64,000 nt of DNA from Ascarosepion bandense (GCA_037127315.1 JBBBDQ010001939.1:134501-198500); one strand, 5' to 3'. Shown: positions 33,647 through 45,484, counted from the first letter of the stretch. The notes: a model not told the origin generated them from the sequence alone. Translations and numbers: made by a program.

Positions 33647-34922
33647 TCACTCAATAAATCCCAAGCCTAACTAATAAAAACTTTTAAGCAAAATTCAACT
33701 TTATTCATTAACAGTCTCCTTCTAGGGTGATACACTGATTCCAATTCTTCTCTAACAATTCAATGCCTTTTTTGTAAAACAATTTGTCTTTGGCCTCAAA
33801 ATATGCCTCAGTTTCCGATATCACTTCTTCAATGGAACCAAATCTCTTTCCCTAGAACATTCTTTTGAGGTCTGCAAACAGCCAGTAGTTGCTGGGGGCC
33901 AGATCTGGAGAGTAGGGTCGATGCAGAAGCAATTTGAAGTGCAATTCACATAGTTTTGCAAATCATTGTGATTGACTTGTGACAGTGTTTTGTCTTGGTG
34001 AAAGATCACTTTTTCTTCTTCATTTGTGACTGTTTTTTGGCAATTTCTTCCTTCAAACACACCAATAATGCTATATAATTTTTGCTATTGATGGTTCTTC
34101 CTTTCTTAAGATAATTGATGAACAAAATACCTTGCACATCCCAAAATATGGAGGCCAAAACCTTTGCTTGCTGATGTTTGCATCTTTGGCCGCTCTGGAC
34201 AGCTTTCACCTGCTGCTGTCCACTCAGCTGACTGCTGATTTGACTCTGGGGTGAAGTGGTGGATCCATGTTTCATCCATTGTCACATATTTATGAAAAAA
34301 TCTCTTTCTTGTTGCATTGAAACAGTTGCAAACAACCACTCAATTGTTGACGCATTGTTGTTTTTGTTTGACTGTGAGCATACGCAGCACCCACTTTGAA
34401 CACAGCTTTCTTATTGACAAGCATTCATGCAAAATGGTGAATACACAGCCTTCTGATATGTTCAACTTCTCTGCTATCTCATGCAACTTCAATTTATGAT
34501 TGGCCAAAAAGAGTTTGCAGATTTTTTTTAGTGTTTGCCGGGACAACTGCTAATTTTGAACGACCTGAGCATTCAGTATCATTAGTGTCTGTCTGACCAC
34601 ATTTAAAGTCAGCATATCACCTCTAAACCTTTGTTTTCAACAGAGCAGAGTCCGAATAACAATTATCAAGACACTGCTTTGCTTGAACAGTATTTTTCCT
34701 GTCAGAAAGCAATGCTTCATCAACACATGAAATTCAGATATTTTCATTGTTTTGAAAATTTGCAACATTAGCTTCACTTAAACAACTATAATTTGTAAAC
34801 TAATAATCCAATTGGGCCCAAATTTTGTCACATGCTATTTGAAGGTTAGTACTTCATAAAAATCATATGGATTTTTTATTAGTGGTGCCATCTACATGTC
34901 AGGCCCGGGACTTCTAGAGTGT
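33647..34922 (-). mobile_element. Mariner transposon, full length, frameshifted
   Basis: Termini TCACTCAATAAATCCCAAGC (33647) and GGCCCGGGACTTCTAGAGTG (34922) match the mariner at 10846. The minus strand encodes, in four broken frames, the HTH part (KKICKLFLANHKLKLHEIAE, KLNISEGCVFTILHE) and YVTMDETWIHHFTPESNQQS with the first catalytic aspartate. These are followed by SASKGFGLHILGCARYFVH, IFWDVQGILFINYLKKGRTI, and the block with VIFHQDKTLSQVNHND that carries the second aspartate. The third catalytic region near 33905 is in another frame. Length (about 1.28 kb) is normal for mariner; frameshifts make it inactive. Confidence 0.88.
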
Positions 34923-35053
34923 TTTGTTAACTGCCATCAAGAATGCTTAGTAAACACAAATTTTGCTGCTAAAATATATATTCCAAAAATTTACTTAACC
35001 ACTTGAGATGAGATGACAAGATAACTCATGAAAAAATTGTTTAAAGTCTTCTT

Positions 35054-35162
35054 AATCCAACAATATTTTGAATAGTAATTAAAGTCAATTTATAGAAGAT
35101 AACCTTATATGAATTTCAAAATATTGACTTTAATTACTATTCAAAATATTCAATAGCATCTG
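35054..35162. repeat. Fold-back repeat, 28-bp arms
   Basis: ATATTTTGAATAGTAATTAA with AGTCAAT on the left, and its exact reverse complement ATTGACTTTAATTACTATTC with AAAATAT on the right, about 45 bp apart. Confidence 0.88.
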
Positions 35163-35189
35163 AACACATGAGAAAATATTTGACATCAG

Positions 35190-35425
35190 AAAGAGACTAT
35201 TGAGGTTTCAAGGGCACATAATGAGGAAAGGGGGTTTGGAAAATCTAATAGGGGACAGATAGAGAGTAAGAGTTACAAAGGAAAACCACATATAACATAT
35301 TTAATGAGCTTAACTAAATGGATGGCAGAAACAAGGTTTAGGAAAAATAAAGATAAAGAGCTACAAGAGACAGTAAGTTGTGGAGAGCCATGGTTTTCTC
35401 TATCCTGAGGGGATACAACCCAAAA
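35190..35425 (+). mobile_element. LINE 3' fragment
   Basis: Nucleotide match to the C-terminal RT region of the LINE at 38865 (TTTCAAGGGCACATAATGAG for FLGHxMR, ATGGATGGCAGAAACAAGG). It ends near AGCCATGGTTTTCTCTATCC. 5'-truncated. Confidence 0.75.
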
Positions 35426-35429
35426 AGAA

Positions 35430-36235
35430 AAAAATGTTCTGGAATGAATGACAAGAAATTTTGTAACTTTAGCACACTAAATCTATTCTAATCTCAAGAG
35501 ATTATCTGTTGAGTAAAAATACTTTTTTGGTTTTTGTATACAAATGAATTGATTAAATAAGTTTAAAAAAATATATTATTTCATAACAACTTTACTTTCA
35601 AAGGTATTACTCCCTAATAAATTTACTAAAAAAAAAAAAAAAAAAAAAAAAATCAAGTCTAGGGTGTTAACCATTATGTTTCATACATAATGACATGAAC
35701 TGCACTTCTTGCCTTTTCTTACAGTCATACAACAACACCACACTCTACTTTGAGTGGCTCTTGAGCCTTGAATAAGATAAACACTAGCATAATAAAAAAA
35801 TTATTTGAAAATATGGGAGATCATAGCTATTATAATACAAGTAAAGGACCGAATGATTATTTACAAATAAATTGGCACAAAGGGACAAAGTAAATGTGTG
35901 CTCTGTTATGGATCAGTGTGTCACTCTTTGAGCCTCTGTCTAGCATCAGAATTTAGTATCTGTGCACTTTGCCTTGTATTAAAATGTTGCCCAGTCACAG
36001 ATCAAGTATCTGTGCGCATTATGAAAAATGTTACACAGAAAAAATACATACATGTATACACACTGCATTTTATGTGAATAGAAGGCAAACTCTGATAGAG
36101 AAAAAAAATCTGACCAGGATATCAAATCACTCCAGACTTCTGTTAATTATTCAATGTACCTATTATAAAACCCCAGTTATGAAGTTTCATACAATTATTC
36201 TATAAAAAATGAAATACCTATATAATAAATAAATT
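35430..36235. other. No gene recognised
   Basis: AT-rich with a poly-A run near 35631-35652. Confidence 0.45.
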
Positions 36236-36239
36236 CATA

Positions 36240-36545
36240 CATTCAGTCAGTTAGTTAAGTGCCATACGTGATACACGCTTGGGCGATCATGTCTCGAAAG
36301 TGACATGACTGACTGGGCAGAAGTAGGTTGGCATTGCTTTCTGCAGTAGACTGGTTGCCGACCAAGGCTATAGAACCCAGTCTGTCTTGTTATTTAACCC
36401 ATAAGTGGAAGGATTAGATGGATTAATACCTTTCCCAAGGGTATTTGCGCGTAAGTGAATTCAATGAATTCGGCTGGAATTCGAACTCGGCTCCCCGACT
36501 TCTAGTTCTGAGCCAATATCCAATGCACCACAGCGCACATCCATC
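36240..36545 (-). mobile_element. tRNA-derived SINE family T2
   Basis: Minus strand: an A-box-like TGTGGTGCATTGGATATTGG and a B-box-like GGAGCCGAGTTCGAATTCCA. The body includes GGTTCTATAGCCTTGGTCGG, CAACCAGTCTACTGCAGAAA and CATGATCGCCCAAGCGTGTA, and it ends in a TGACTGA-rich tail. About 300 bp. Other copies: 51195-51485, 52200-52510, 52945-53215, 61866-62170, 62285-62480. Confidence 0.88.
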
Positions 36546-36714
36546 ATACATTACAAACAGATTAATAAAATATATTTTTAATCATTCATCTGTTTTAAAA
36601 TAACTCTCTTTCTCTATAGACACACAGAGTAGACAGATATAAATACTTAGTGTGTGCATCTTGTTTTCCTAAATAAATATATTTTAATCAATCAATAAAT
36701 TCAAATAAATACTG

Positions 36715-36960
36715 TGATGGAAAATTATCATTATTTCCATTATTCACTGTCAGACTAATGTCCATTTTTCTGTTAATTTCTGTAATGGGGTGTTATCATT
36801 ATTTACATTTGGACTAATTTTCCCATCTTTGTTGCTATTGAGACAGCATTTCAGCAATTGTGTCCTCCAGCCTTCTTCAGGGATCTGCTGATCTGAGTAA
36901 TCTTCAAGGAATTTCAAAGTAAACCATTTATTTAATGTAGGAGTTATATTGTTCTCCTTC
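36715..36960 (-). mobile_element. SINE remnant, tail duplicated
   Basis: CCAGCCTTCTTCAGGGATCTG and TTTCCCATCTTTGTTGCTAT resemble the SINE body at 59010-59285 (GGCCTTCTTCGGGTGATAGG; TCATTGTTACCATTTGCACG). The stretch ATTATCATTATTTCCATTAT recurs about 75 bp later, an internal duplication. Confidence 0.5.
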
Positions 36961-36964
36961 AGCT

Positions 36965-37885
36965 ATATATATCTAAGGACATCTTGTCTTGTTCTTGTTC
37001 TAGTACTGCTCACTTATTGCTTGCCCTGTTTCCACTGATTCTAAACCTGCACTATCTGACCCAGTGATTGAACTCCTCATTTTACTATGCCAAGGAATTC
37101 ATTAATCAACACTTTAATCTTATTGTCCTGTGGGTTAGAGCATTCATACTTGCAAACATGATAATATTTTGCTTATCTGAGCAAGCCTAAATTAAACAGT
37201 TGCAGGTTACAGGAGGAGACATTTCTCAAATTTCAAAATATTTTTATCAAATAAATTAGATCAATACTGCTCTGAGAGGAGAGGTTAAGCAATGAACCAC
37301 TTTGCTAAAGATATCCTGCTGTGGTCAGTAAGAACAAAAATGTTTGTACACATTCCTAAAGGTATTTGTTGGTAGCCATAGTTTTTTTGGTTCCATTTAG
37401 ACAACTGTTATATTAAATTATATTACAAAACATCTTTCACAAATTAAACTATTCCAAGACATTATTCCAAGCAAAATGATTTTTCTCTTTCAATTTCTGC
37501 TATACTATCATGGTCTATATTTTTGCTAAAATGCCATGCTGAATTTCTGCTTCCTTATCTTCTTAACAGGGTCTTTAGATCAGCAAATAAAATCGTATTA
37601 TGTGTGATACCTAAATAAAAAGTACATGAAACTGTTTAATAAAACATAAATTTTCAAAGTAGATGTCAGTGCCTCTTGCAGGGTAGTTAGCATCAGAGAG
37701 AATGGTGAAATGGGCAAGAGAGGGGGTGGAGTTTTTTTTGTTTTTTTTTAAATAGACTATAGGTAGCAAAGAAAATCCTCAAAACTTCAAAAATTTTCCA
37801 AAATAGTAATGAACTACAATATATGTTGACAATAGTTGCAAAAATGGAATTTTTATCCTGTCTAATATGACACAAATGCATGTAT
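36965..37885. other. No gene recognised
   Basis: No supported coding frame or repeat. Confidence 0.45.
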
Positions 37886-37888
37886 TTG

Positions 37889-38066
37889 TTAGAATCTTCT
37901 AGATGCTGATATGGATTATACAAGTTATATAAAAATTCACTTTTATTTTTAAGAGATTGCTTTGTTTCTAGATTCTAGGTTCTAGAATCTTCTAGATGTT
38001 GATATGGATTATACAAGTTATATAAAAATTCACTTTTTTTTTTAAAGAGATTGCTTTGTTTTTTTT
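37889..38066. repeat. Tandem duplication, about 92-bp period
   Basis: TAGAATCTTCTAGATGCTGA and TAGAATCTTCTAGATGTTGA each lead into the same TACAAGTTATATAAAAATTC and AGAGATTGCTTTG. Two copies, few differences; the second ends at a SINE. Confidence 0.9.
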
Positions 38067-38069
38067 GTT

Positions 38070-38240
38070 TTTTTTTAATCATATCACCTCAAGCAAGGCG
38101 GTAATGCCACTGATGTGCAGGGGGCTACTTAAGAGTAAAAAGATTGAAAAAGAGAAAGCCGGAAACCACATCCTAAACAGGGAGCAAGGGATGAGCCTCT
38201 TCACCTGTTCAAAAGACGTGGGTGGAGTGTGAGGACATGA
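38070..38240 (-). mobile_element. SINE family L
   Basis: Poly-T, then CATATCACCTCAAGCAAGGC, the reverse complement of the family tail, through CACATCCTAAACAGGG, ending GACGTGGGTGGAGTGTGAG. The 5' end is shorter than at 8570. Confidence 0.85.
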
Positions 38241-38284
38241 AACTAAATAGGTATGAATGTTTCAGGAGTCTGGGAAAGATTTAT

Positions 38285-38540
38285 GCTTATAAAGCACTAT
38301 TCAACTTTACTTGATCAATGAGACACATCATGGCCAAGTCAGTCTAAAGCATATCAAATCTATCAACAATTTCTTCTACTAAGGGGTATGCATGTTTCAA
38401 TTCTACCAGAGACCTCATATTTTTCTTTAATATTCAAACCTGGTAGATGAAAATAATTATACCATTTAATAAATAAACGGAGTATCTACTTAAATATGGG
38501 TATCCACTAAAAATGGCTAAGTAATAAAACATATGTACAA
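38285..38540 (+). mobile_element. tRNA-derived SINE family T1, diverged
   Basis: Contains CAATTCTACCAGAGACC in place of the B-box block. The tail reads GAGTATCTACTTAAATATGG and GTATCCACTAAAAATGG, matching other T1 tails. Confidence 0.65.
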
Positions 38541-38864
38541 GGTTTGAGTTCAGCTTTTTCTGAAGGGAGTCTGAGAGGCTTTTTTGAAAACTGTTTATTA
38601 GTTTTCATTTGCCTTGTTTGTCAGTTTAAAAAACAAAAGCAAAACAGGAGGAAGTTTTAAAAATTATCTAGTATGACTAAGAAGTCAACAGCCAAAATAA
38701 GTTTCTTAAGCCCAGGGTTAAATCCTAAATTTTAACAACTCTCAAAAACTAGAAATTCTTCAATTTTTCTATTAACTACTGTAGATTAATAGTAAAGCTT
38801 AATATTGCTCAACAGTAAATTTTAGTGATGAATGTAAAACTGCATTGATAGCTAGGCTAAAATT

Positions 38865-39797
38865 TTAGAAAAAGGCGTAAGACAAGGCTGTGTCTTTTCA
38901 CCGGATTTGTTCAACCTATACAGCGAGAATATTTTGAGGACCCTAGATGACACACCAGGATTTATTATTGGAGGCCACAACCTGAACAACATAAGATACG
39001 CGGACGATACAGTACTGATTGCGGACACGGAAAGGAAACTGCAAGATCTCATACAGAAAGTAGCAGTGGAGAGTGACAAGATGGGACTACAAATAAACTT
39101 TAAGAAAACTGAGTGCATGGTCATCAGCAAAAGATACAACCCAAAATGCCAAATACAGGTGGGGGATAACAGAATCAAACAAGTCCAAGAATTTAAGTAC
39201 CTAGGAAGTGTTCTAACAGGAGTTGGAAAGTGCGACACGGAGATCCGAAGGCGAATTGGCATGGCAAAGGACGCGTTCCAGAAGATGAGCAAAATACTAA
39301 CACACAGGAAGATCTCAATAGAAACAAAGAAAAGAGTGCTAGACTGCTACGTGATGTCAGTTCTTCAGTACGGCTGTGAATGCTGGACAATATCATCGAA
39401 AATGAGGACAAAACTGGAAGCGGCCGAAATGTGGTTCTACAGAAGGATGCTACGGATATCGTGGACTGAGCATACAAGCAACGACGAAGTGTTAGAAAGA
39501 ATGGCAACAAAAAGGAAATTGATGCTGAGCATCAGGAAGAGACAACTGAAGTTCCTGGGACATGCAATGAGGAAGGAAAGCCTGGAGAACCTGATACTGA
39601 CTGGTCAGATAGAAGGAAGGAGAGACAGAGGAAGGCAGCGGATAACATATTTGCAGGGCCTGATCAGGTGGATGACGGAACTGGGGTTGCCAGGAGCAAC
39701 AGGAGCAAACATACCAAGAGCCACAAGGGATAGGGAGACGTGGAGATCCATGATCGCCTACGTCCTGAAGGGACAGGGCACATAGAAGAAGAAGAAA
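38865..39797 (+). mobile_element. LINE reverse transcriptase, best copy (292-residue frame)
   Basis: 5'-truncated LINE. Upstream of the first ATG the frame reads GVRQGCVFSPDLFNLYSE, RT block 4. The open frame 38907-39785 has the catalytic IRYADDTVLIAD with YADD at residues 31-34, then QINFKKTECMVI, the VQEFKYLGSVLTGVGKCDTE block and RRIGMAKDAFQKM. It continues with CYVMSVLQYGCECWTIS, RRMLRISWTEHTSNDEVLER and RKRQLKFLGHAMRKE, and runs into the C-terminus. Missing are the endonuclease and the N-terminal RT fingers. The 3' end is GACAGGGCACATAGAAGAAG, a GAA-rich tail. The open frame implies it is the youngest of the window's seven or more copies. It lies antisense in the EXD2-like intron. The clade (RTE-like or another) needs a tree. 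Confidence 0.92.
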
Positions 39798-39799
39798 TA

Positions 39800-40330
39800 G
39801 TCAATCAACACAATATAGACAACCACCAGGAGAATGAGGAGTAATGTTTTGAACTAGTATTATAAACAGTAAAATTATAGGTTATTTCAAAGCTGATGAT
39901 GGTGCCAAGATAAATACAGAGAATTATTTTAACTTCTTGGACAAGGTTGTTTTTGAATGGTACAGGTCACAATCAAAAAGTTTAAAAAAAGACAATTTCC
40001 CAATACATTAATCACATAAATATATCAAGAAGTGTTCAGATTTTCAAGTTCCTTAACAACTAAATCAAAATTTAACAGGCCACAACTTTATTTTGAATTT
40101 ACAAAGGGATACTGAAAAGTTCTCAGGAAAACCAAGAATTTTTACATTGTTTGATTATTTTTTTGTTACATGTTGCAAAGTGAGTCAGGCCAAAAACTTT
40201 TCAGTATTTCTTTGTATGTGTACAGCTTTAACTACTCTTTTGATATGCAAATAAAAAAAAAAAACAAAAGGTGAAAAAAATATTACTGTGAAAGATGTGC
40301 TGAAATGTCATTAAAAAAATATATATATTC
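39800..40330. other. Intronic, no gene recognised
   Basis: AT-rich sequence between the LINE tail and the EXD2-like exon. A short (TA) run sits just downstream of that exon's donor. Confidence 0.5.
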
Positions 40331-40332
40331 AC

Positions 40333-40444
40333 CTGAGTTTGTGAAAGATTTATTGCTTCCCAATCACTACACTGGTCCTTGGGATCTTTGGGCAGATAGA
40401 AACCTAAAACTTCTTTTGCAAGAAATTTCAAACCTCCAGGCTGG
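40333..40444 (-). CDS. EXD2: EXD2-like gene, exon (exonuclease domain)
   Basis: 112-bp exon on the minus strand. The acceptor is TTCTGTGTTTGTAG before CCAGCC and the donor is ACTCAG before GTGAAT. One base completes a codon, then 37 codons: QPGGLKFLAKEVLGFYLPKD, then PKDQCSDWEAINLSQTQ. In EXD2 the corresponding stretch reads LSLKSLAExVLxxxLDKxxxxRCSNWDAExLTxxQ by family knowledge, immediately before Exo III. The SDW(E/D)A tryptophan block is the strongest single match. Exo I (LGxDCEW) and Exo II would be in upstream exons, which I could not find between 40445 and 64000. Confidence 0.88.
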
Positions 40445-41515
40445 CTACAAACACAGAAGAGATTCACTTATAGTTCACAATGAAAATGAAATTATTGTTT
40501 ACTTTGTTGTTGTTTTTTTTACAAATAAATTAATATACATTCATATATTTTTTTTTAAAAATCATCTTTTCTAATTTTTTTATAGCTCCAGATTCAAATA
40601 TATAATGGAAACTTAATTTCACTGCTTATTCATGCTTTAAATTTCTTGGATTTGCAGGTAACCATTTTGTCCAATTTACAACTAGTTTCCCTAACAGAAT
40701 TAAGTGGTTGCCTCCCTAGAAATTTTCTATCATAAAACAAATGTGACACTTATTTCGATTAACTGTGTTACTTAGAACAATTATTTCACTACTTATGTAA
40801 ATGAAAAAAATTGTCAATAAGCAACCAATGACTATTGATAACTTATGGTTAATTTGTTTAAATAATGCATTGTTTATTGTTCATGTCACATGGTAATAAT
40901 TATAAGTAAAATAATGTGCTAAAATAAGTAACCAAGTAATCGGTTTAAGTTCCCTGAAAATTGTTGCCTAAAATAAATTCACTATAAAACCATTATCACT
41001 CAAATGCATATGAACCCCTCACCAAAGAAAAGTATCAAAATTGACTTATAAAGCAATAAGGAAAATTAATACTGAACAGTTACTGAAATCTACTAGTAAA
41101 TTCAAATCTTAACAAAAAAAAAATATTGTGTATGCATTCACTGAGAAACAAAATCTTTAGTTACTATAAGTGATAGCACATAAAACCAGAATTTTGTTCA
41201 AAAAGTAGGTTTAATTTAATAAATAAATGAAAATCTCTCATGTCTTAAATGAGAAGTCAGAATATCTGGTAGACAAATGTTTACCCAGATGTTATAGATT
41301 ATCAATACTTGTACCATGTCTAATGCTATAATACTGTAATATTAAATGTAAGTTTAGTATGTTGGCATGAACATAAAAATTGACAAAATTATTCCACACC
41401 CAGGTTATAAAAACTACTGCATTAAAAATATGTTATCCCTCTTAAAATTCATATTATTTTTAAACAGTGCAAAATTGCAGAACATAAGACAAGAATATTT
41501 TTTGCTTCATTAAAT
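40445..41515. other. No gene or exon recognised
   Basis: Searched by eye on the minus strand for the DCEW and VGV..D.. blocks of EXD2 without success. AT-rich, with several T- and A-runs. Confidence 0.5.
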
Positions 41516-41856
41516 GTGTGCTTTGTTGTTGTCGGCACCTGCTCACATCTGAGCATCTGGATCGTCATCCTCTTTTCTCTGGTGGTGGTGGTGGTGGTGG
41601 TAGAGATGGGTGTGTATCAAAGAGAATTTTACAAGATTATTTGTACGAATTTGATTTTGTTAGACAACTCTATGCGACAGAGAAACTCACATACTTGACC
41701 AGAAGCACTTCCTTCATGGCTCAAAGGGGATTAAGACAAGTAAGACCTGACAAACCTGGTTGTATCGGACTGTTGGTTGCTTGGGCTGTCAAGGTTTACC
41801 TTGGTTGCACCAGCCTGACTTATGCTACCCACTGCCACACCTTTGGCCATTGAGAT
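41516..41856 (+). other. Unidentified open frame, GC-richer
   Basis: A 111-residue frame (41518-41853) contains a GGGGGGG run from (GGT)n at 41581-41602. It continues with KRILQDYLYEFDFVRQLYAT, TRSTSFMAQRGLRQVRPDKP and WAVKVYLGCTSLTYATHCHT. An overlapping 60-residue frame uses the same DNA. I do not recognise the product. The composition differs from its flanks and the peptide after residue 40 does not look like random AT-rich translation, so it may be part of an unrecognised repeat. Confidence 0.35.
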
Positions 41857-41859
41857 AAT

Positions 41860-42530
41860 GTCGATCTTTGCCTATTCCGGTGTTAGGATCTTCACAAGTT
41901 GGTCATGTTCAGTCTGGCACTTCCTCTTTTATAATTTATCAACCCATTACAGGTTATTTAAAACCAAAAACATCCTATTTTGAATATTAATTTATTTATA
42001 GATTTTTTTTTCTGGAAAAAGGGAAAAATACATTTTCAAATTATCTTCATAAATTCAGCTTCCAATAACAATTTTTCTTTTTAACTCTCAGCATTGTTAA
42101 TATTTCTCACTGTAGTTGCATAAACATTTTTTTTTTTGTCAAACATTATGGTGACTGTCCAAATCATCTTTATTCCATAACAATCAAGACATTTGTCTTA
42201 CCCATCATCTTCTAAGGCTTGGGAGGCAAATGGTTTATATTACTACCAACCCTGTTTAACCCTCGGTGAATAAGTCTTTTTTTTTTTTTTTTTTTTTATA
42301 TATGTAAATGTTAGATTTACAGATAACCATTGTACTGCTCTATTATATCTTGGGTATAAGTGCAAATAACCTGATTGACGACCCCTCTCACCAAACAAAC
42401 TTTTCAGCATAACATCATACATACAATGAAACCAAAATATGGATTATTCTGCTTGCTTTAATTTCTCTTTTAATAAGCATCTTAATGAGTTATTTGTTTA
42501 TTTTTTCAGAATCCTGTTTTTTCTCTTTTT
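41860..42530. other. No gene; possible SINE tail remnant
   Basis: AATTTATCAACCCATTACAG followed by GTTATTTAAAACCA (about 41934) resembles the tail block of the 5S-headed SINEs. Poly-T at about 42276-42297. Confidence 0.4.
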
Positions 42531-42534
42531 GTAT

Positions 42535-42640
42535 CATTTCACCCCTAGGAAGATAATATCACTGATGCATAGGGTTACTGGGGATGAAAGAGAATAAGAT
42601 TCTAGTGTGGAGAAAGGACAGAAGATAGCGATTAACTGTG
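42535..42640 (-). mobile_element. SINE family L tail fragment
   Basis: TGTATCATTTCACCCCTAGG and ACTGATGCATAGGGTTACTG correspond to the family L tail in reverse orientation. It abuts a LINE fragment. Confidence 0.6.
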
Positions 42641-42649
42641 CATTAAAAT

Positions 42650-43350
42650 TTTTGAAGATTGTAGGTGACTGTCTTGGTAACAGCCATTACAAAGAAAATG
42701 GCAAAAAGTCGCAAAGGAAATTGAAAAGACAGAATGTGTGGTCATTAGCAAAATGAGCTGAACATGCAAATTACAAATTGGAGATACCAATATCAAACAA
42801 GTATGTAAATGTCTGGAAAGTGTTTTAACAGATGTAAAGTGTGACACTGAAATCCAAAGGCATATTGGAATAACCAAAGATACATTCCAGAAACTAAGAG
42901 TATTAGAAAAAAGGAAAAATTGTTAGAAACAAAGACAAGAGTATTGAACTGTTACATGATATCAGTTCTCCTATATGGTAGTGAATGCAGAACAATTTTT
43001 TTCAAAGATGAAAGGCAATAGAAATGTTCTACAGAAGGATGATGAGGATAACATGGACTGAACATGCAAGCAACAACGAAGTTTTAGAGAAAATGAAAAC
43101 AAAAAGGAAACTTATACTTAACATCAAAAAAGAGAGTTAGGAAAGGGCTTGGAAAATCTGATACTCAAAGGACAACTAGTAAATAAAAGGGACAGAGGAA
43201 AACAATGCATAACCTTTTTAGTGAGTTTGAGAAAAAGGATGGTAGAACAAGGTTTAGGAGAAATAACAAAAAGACAAAATTTATTAAGAGCTATGAAAGA
43301 CATGATCGCCTACGTCCTGCACGGCACAAAGAAAATCATGGCAAGAAGCT
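42650..43350 (+). mobile_element. LINE RT fragment, decayed
   Basis: Matches the LINE at 38865 from GTGTGGTCATTAGCAAAATG (ECMVISK block) to ATGATCGCCTACGTCCTGCA. In between are TCTGGAAAGTGTTTTAACAG, GCAGAACAATTTTTTTCAAA, AGAAGGATGATGAGGATAAC and GAAAATCTGATACTCAAAGG. The catalytic YADD segment is missing and frames are broken. Confidence 0.82.
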
Positions 43351-43500
43351 GGCACAGTTCAATGGCTGAGAAGTGTTTTTTGTTGGGTGTTTTTTTTTTT
43401 TTTTCATGTTGTTTAGCACCATATCAACCTCTAGGGGTTATTTAATGCCAAAATGTAAGTATTTTGTATGCAGTTTTGTTTTTTGCAGGTAAAATATATC

Positions 43501-43702
43501 ATTGGAGTAGATAGACTAAACTATCGCCCGGTTCACACTCCACCCACGTCTATTGAACAGGTGTAGAGGCTCATCCCTTGTTCCCTGTTTAGGATGTGGT
43601 TTCCGGCTTTCTCTTTTCCAATCTTTTCACTCTTACGTAGCCCCCTGCACATCAGTGGCATTACTGCCTTGCTCGGGATGATATGATTTTTAAAAAAAAA
43701 AA
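43501..43702 (+). mobile_element. SINE family L, full copy
   Basis: ATTGGAGTAGATAGACTAAA to CTTGCTCGGGATGATATGAT plus A-rich end; differs from the 8570 copy by a few bases. With that copy it fixes the family's 5' end. Confidence 0.88.
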
Positions 43703-43964
43703 TATTTTAAGAATTTTGGGGTGATAATATTGATTTACTATTAAAATCTTGAATAAGTTCTTGCTGATTTTTCATGAAAGTAATATTTTATTAACAAAAA
43801 TTGGTACGAAACATGCCACTGAAAGGACTGTCCATCACTAGCCACTACTTTTTCCTATTTTTCTGGCAGCATTTGAAATGACATACACTGAATTTCAAGC
43901 TTGCTTATAGTACTTCCTTATAGATACATTATCATCTGAAGATACACACACGCAGTTCTGGGAA

Positions 43965-44278
43965 CACTATCTGTTGGAAAACAGCAAAAACTTCTTCAAT
44001 GTCATATTAATACAAGCCCTACTAATTAACACATAGCAGGGGGGTCACACCTTTCCCAAGGGTATTTGTAAGTATAACAAACCCAACTGGAATTGGAACA
44101 CTGCTCTCTTTATCAATTCTGAGCCATTATCCATTACACCACCCACACATCCAAGCTTAAAGCACCTGGTATTCCCAAATGGTTATTCATGTAGGTACTA
44201 ATCAGGTTTGACATTGCTTAACTTTGGTGATCGTATGAGAACCAGTGCTTTAATGTTATGTGGCCTTAAGCCCACTAT
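43965..44278 (-). mobile_element. 5S-headed SINE, diverged
   Basis: Minus strand: the 5S-like part (44278 to about 44150) with ACCAAAGTTAAGCAATGTCA, then the tRNA-like linker and the GGAAAGGTGTGACCC body. Same order as 59890-60400 but more mutated. Confidence 0.75.
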
Positions 44279-44279
44279 A

Positions 44280-45300
44280 TTGACAAGGATGAATTCAAAA
44301 TTTCATAATGTCAGCCAAAATGGTTATAAATAAGACAAGTAAAAAAATTGCAAATCTATTTGAACTTCTAAGTTTTGTTGTTTTTTTATAGACAAAACAA
44401 TAGATTTTGTTTTCAAAGAGAATATTTTGAAAATGTTTTCTTTTTTATTTTTGCTTAGTTTCATTAATAAACTTCTGTATTAGGGAATACTTTGAGTTTA
44501 TACGAAAAAAATATTTTTCTTTACAAGATTGTGTTGTTAAAATGTAATAAAAATTCAAAAGAAAATATTAAATTTAGTGTCCATTGCTTTAAATGATTTT
44601 AACACATCAATAAATCTTATAAATCAAAATATTAGGGATTCATAGAACTATTTACAAATATTAAAATAGATTAAGCAGATAATATTCCAAAAATGTAATT
44701 TTACGCAATTATTTAAGCAGGAGGAATACATTGATGAAGGATTATGTCCAGGTTGAACATTTGAATCAAGGCATGCAATTTGTTTTTAAAGAAATAAACA
44801 TTATAACAAATCACAGGGTTGAGAGAATGAAGAAAAAAAAAAGATCAAATACTGACAAAGTAACAAAGCCATAGAAATATTGTTTGATTTTAATTATTTT
44901 GTCTGGTTATTTCTTGCTTTTTTGTTCACATGAAAGCTACTAAAGTGACTTGGTTATTTGTGAATTTCAAAGGTTGACAGCTGTGCTTTACTGGTCAGAA
45001 CATGGTTTATCTCACTGTCACCAATTTGATCTGTGCCCATATTCATTGATTGGTCTCTGTAAATGTTCATTAAGCAATGGGAAATATCAATGGGTATGAT
45101 TTTAATTAAATGAAGTATTTCTACTTCATATACACTTTTGTATCAGATTTCACTTTGTCAGACTTCCACTCAGTTGCTAGCTGAAACAAGGGTTGAAATA
45201 TGGATTACTGGCAGGAATGTCTAATCTTCATTCCCATACCTCTAGTATTCATTTTTCAATATTGGGATCAACATAATAGAATTGGAGTATTCATTTTTTG
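44280..45300. other. No gene recognised
   Basis: AT-rich; a (GT)n array follows at 45308-45338. Confidence 0.45.
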
Positions 45301-45304
45301 AGGG

Positions 45305-45340
<36 letters not shown>

Positions 45341-45484
45341 AAATTCTATTTTTGTTGGCAAAAATTATCCTTCTTAGACTTTGAAGTGCTTAAAAGCACT
45401 TGATTAATGCTCATCTTCAGTTGTTCTAAGTTGTAAAACTCATAATATCCTGATCCTGTTTCCGTTTTTGATAATGTCAAAGTA

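Larger units (their letters stand above)
3729..40332 (-). other. EXD2-like giant intron, about 36.6 kb
   Basis: The 40333-40444 and 3489-3728 exons fit as neighbours: the first ends ...INLSQTQ in phase 0 with a good GT donor, the second begins VSYAAQD after a CAG acceptor. Together they give the SxTQVSYAAQD order expected around Exo III. All features between them are therefore intronic, including three Penelope-like elements, two mariners, a long inverted repeat and a CpG-rich block. No other EXD2 coding segment was recognised inside. Confidence 0.75.

Noticed and set aside
38852..39510. Minus-strand frames over the LINE at 38865
   Set aside because: Shadows of the reverse transcriptase frame on the plus strand.
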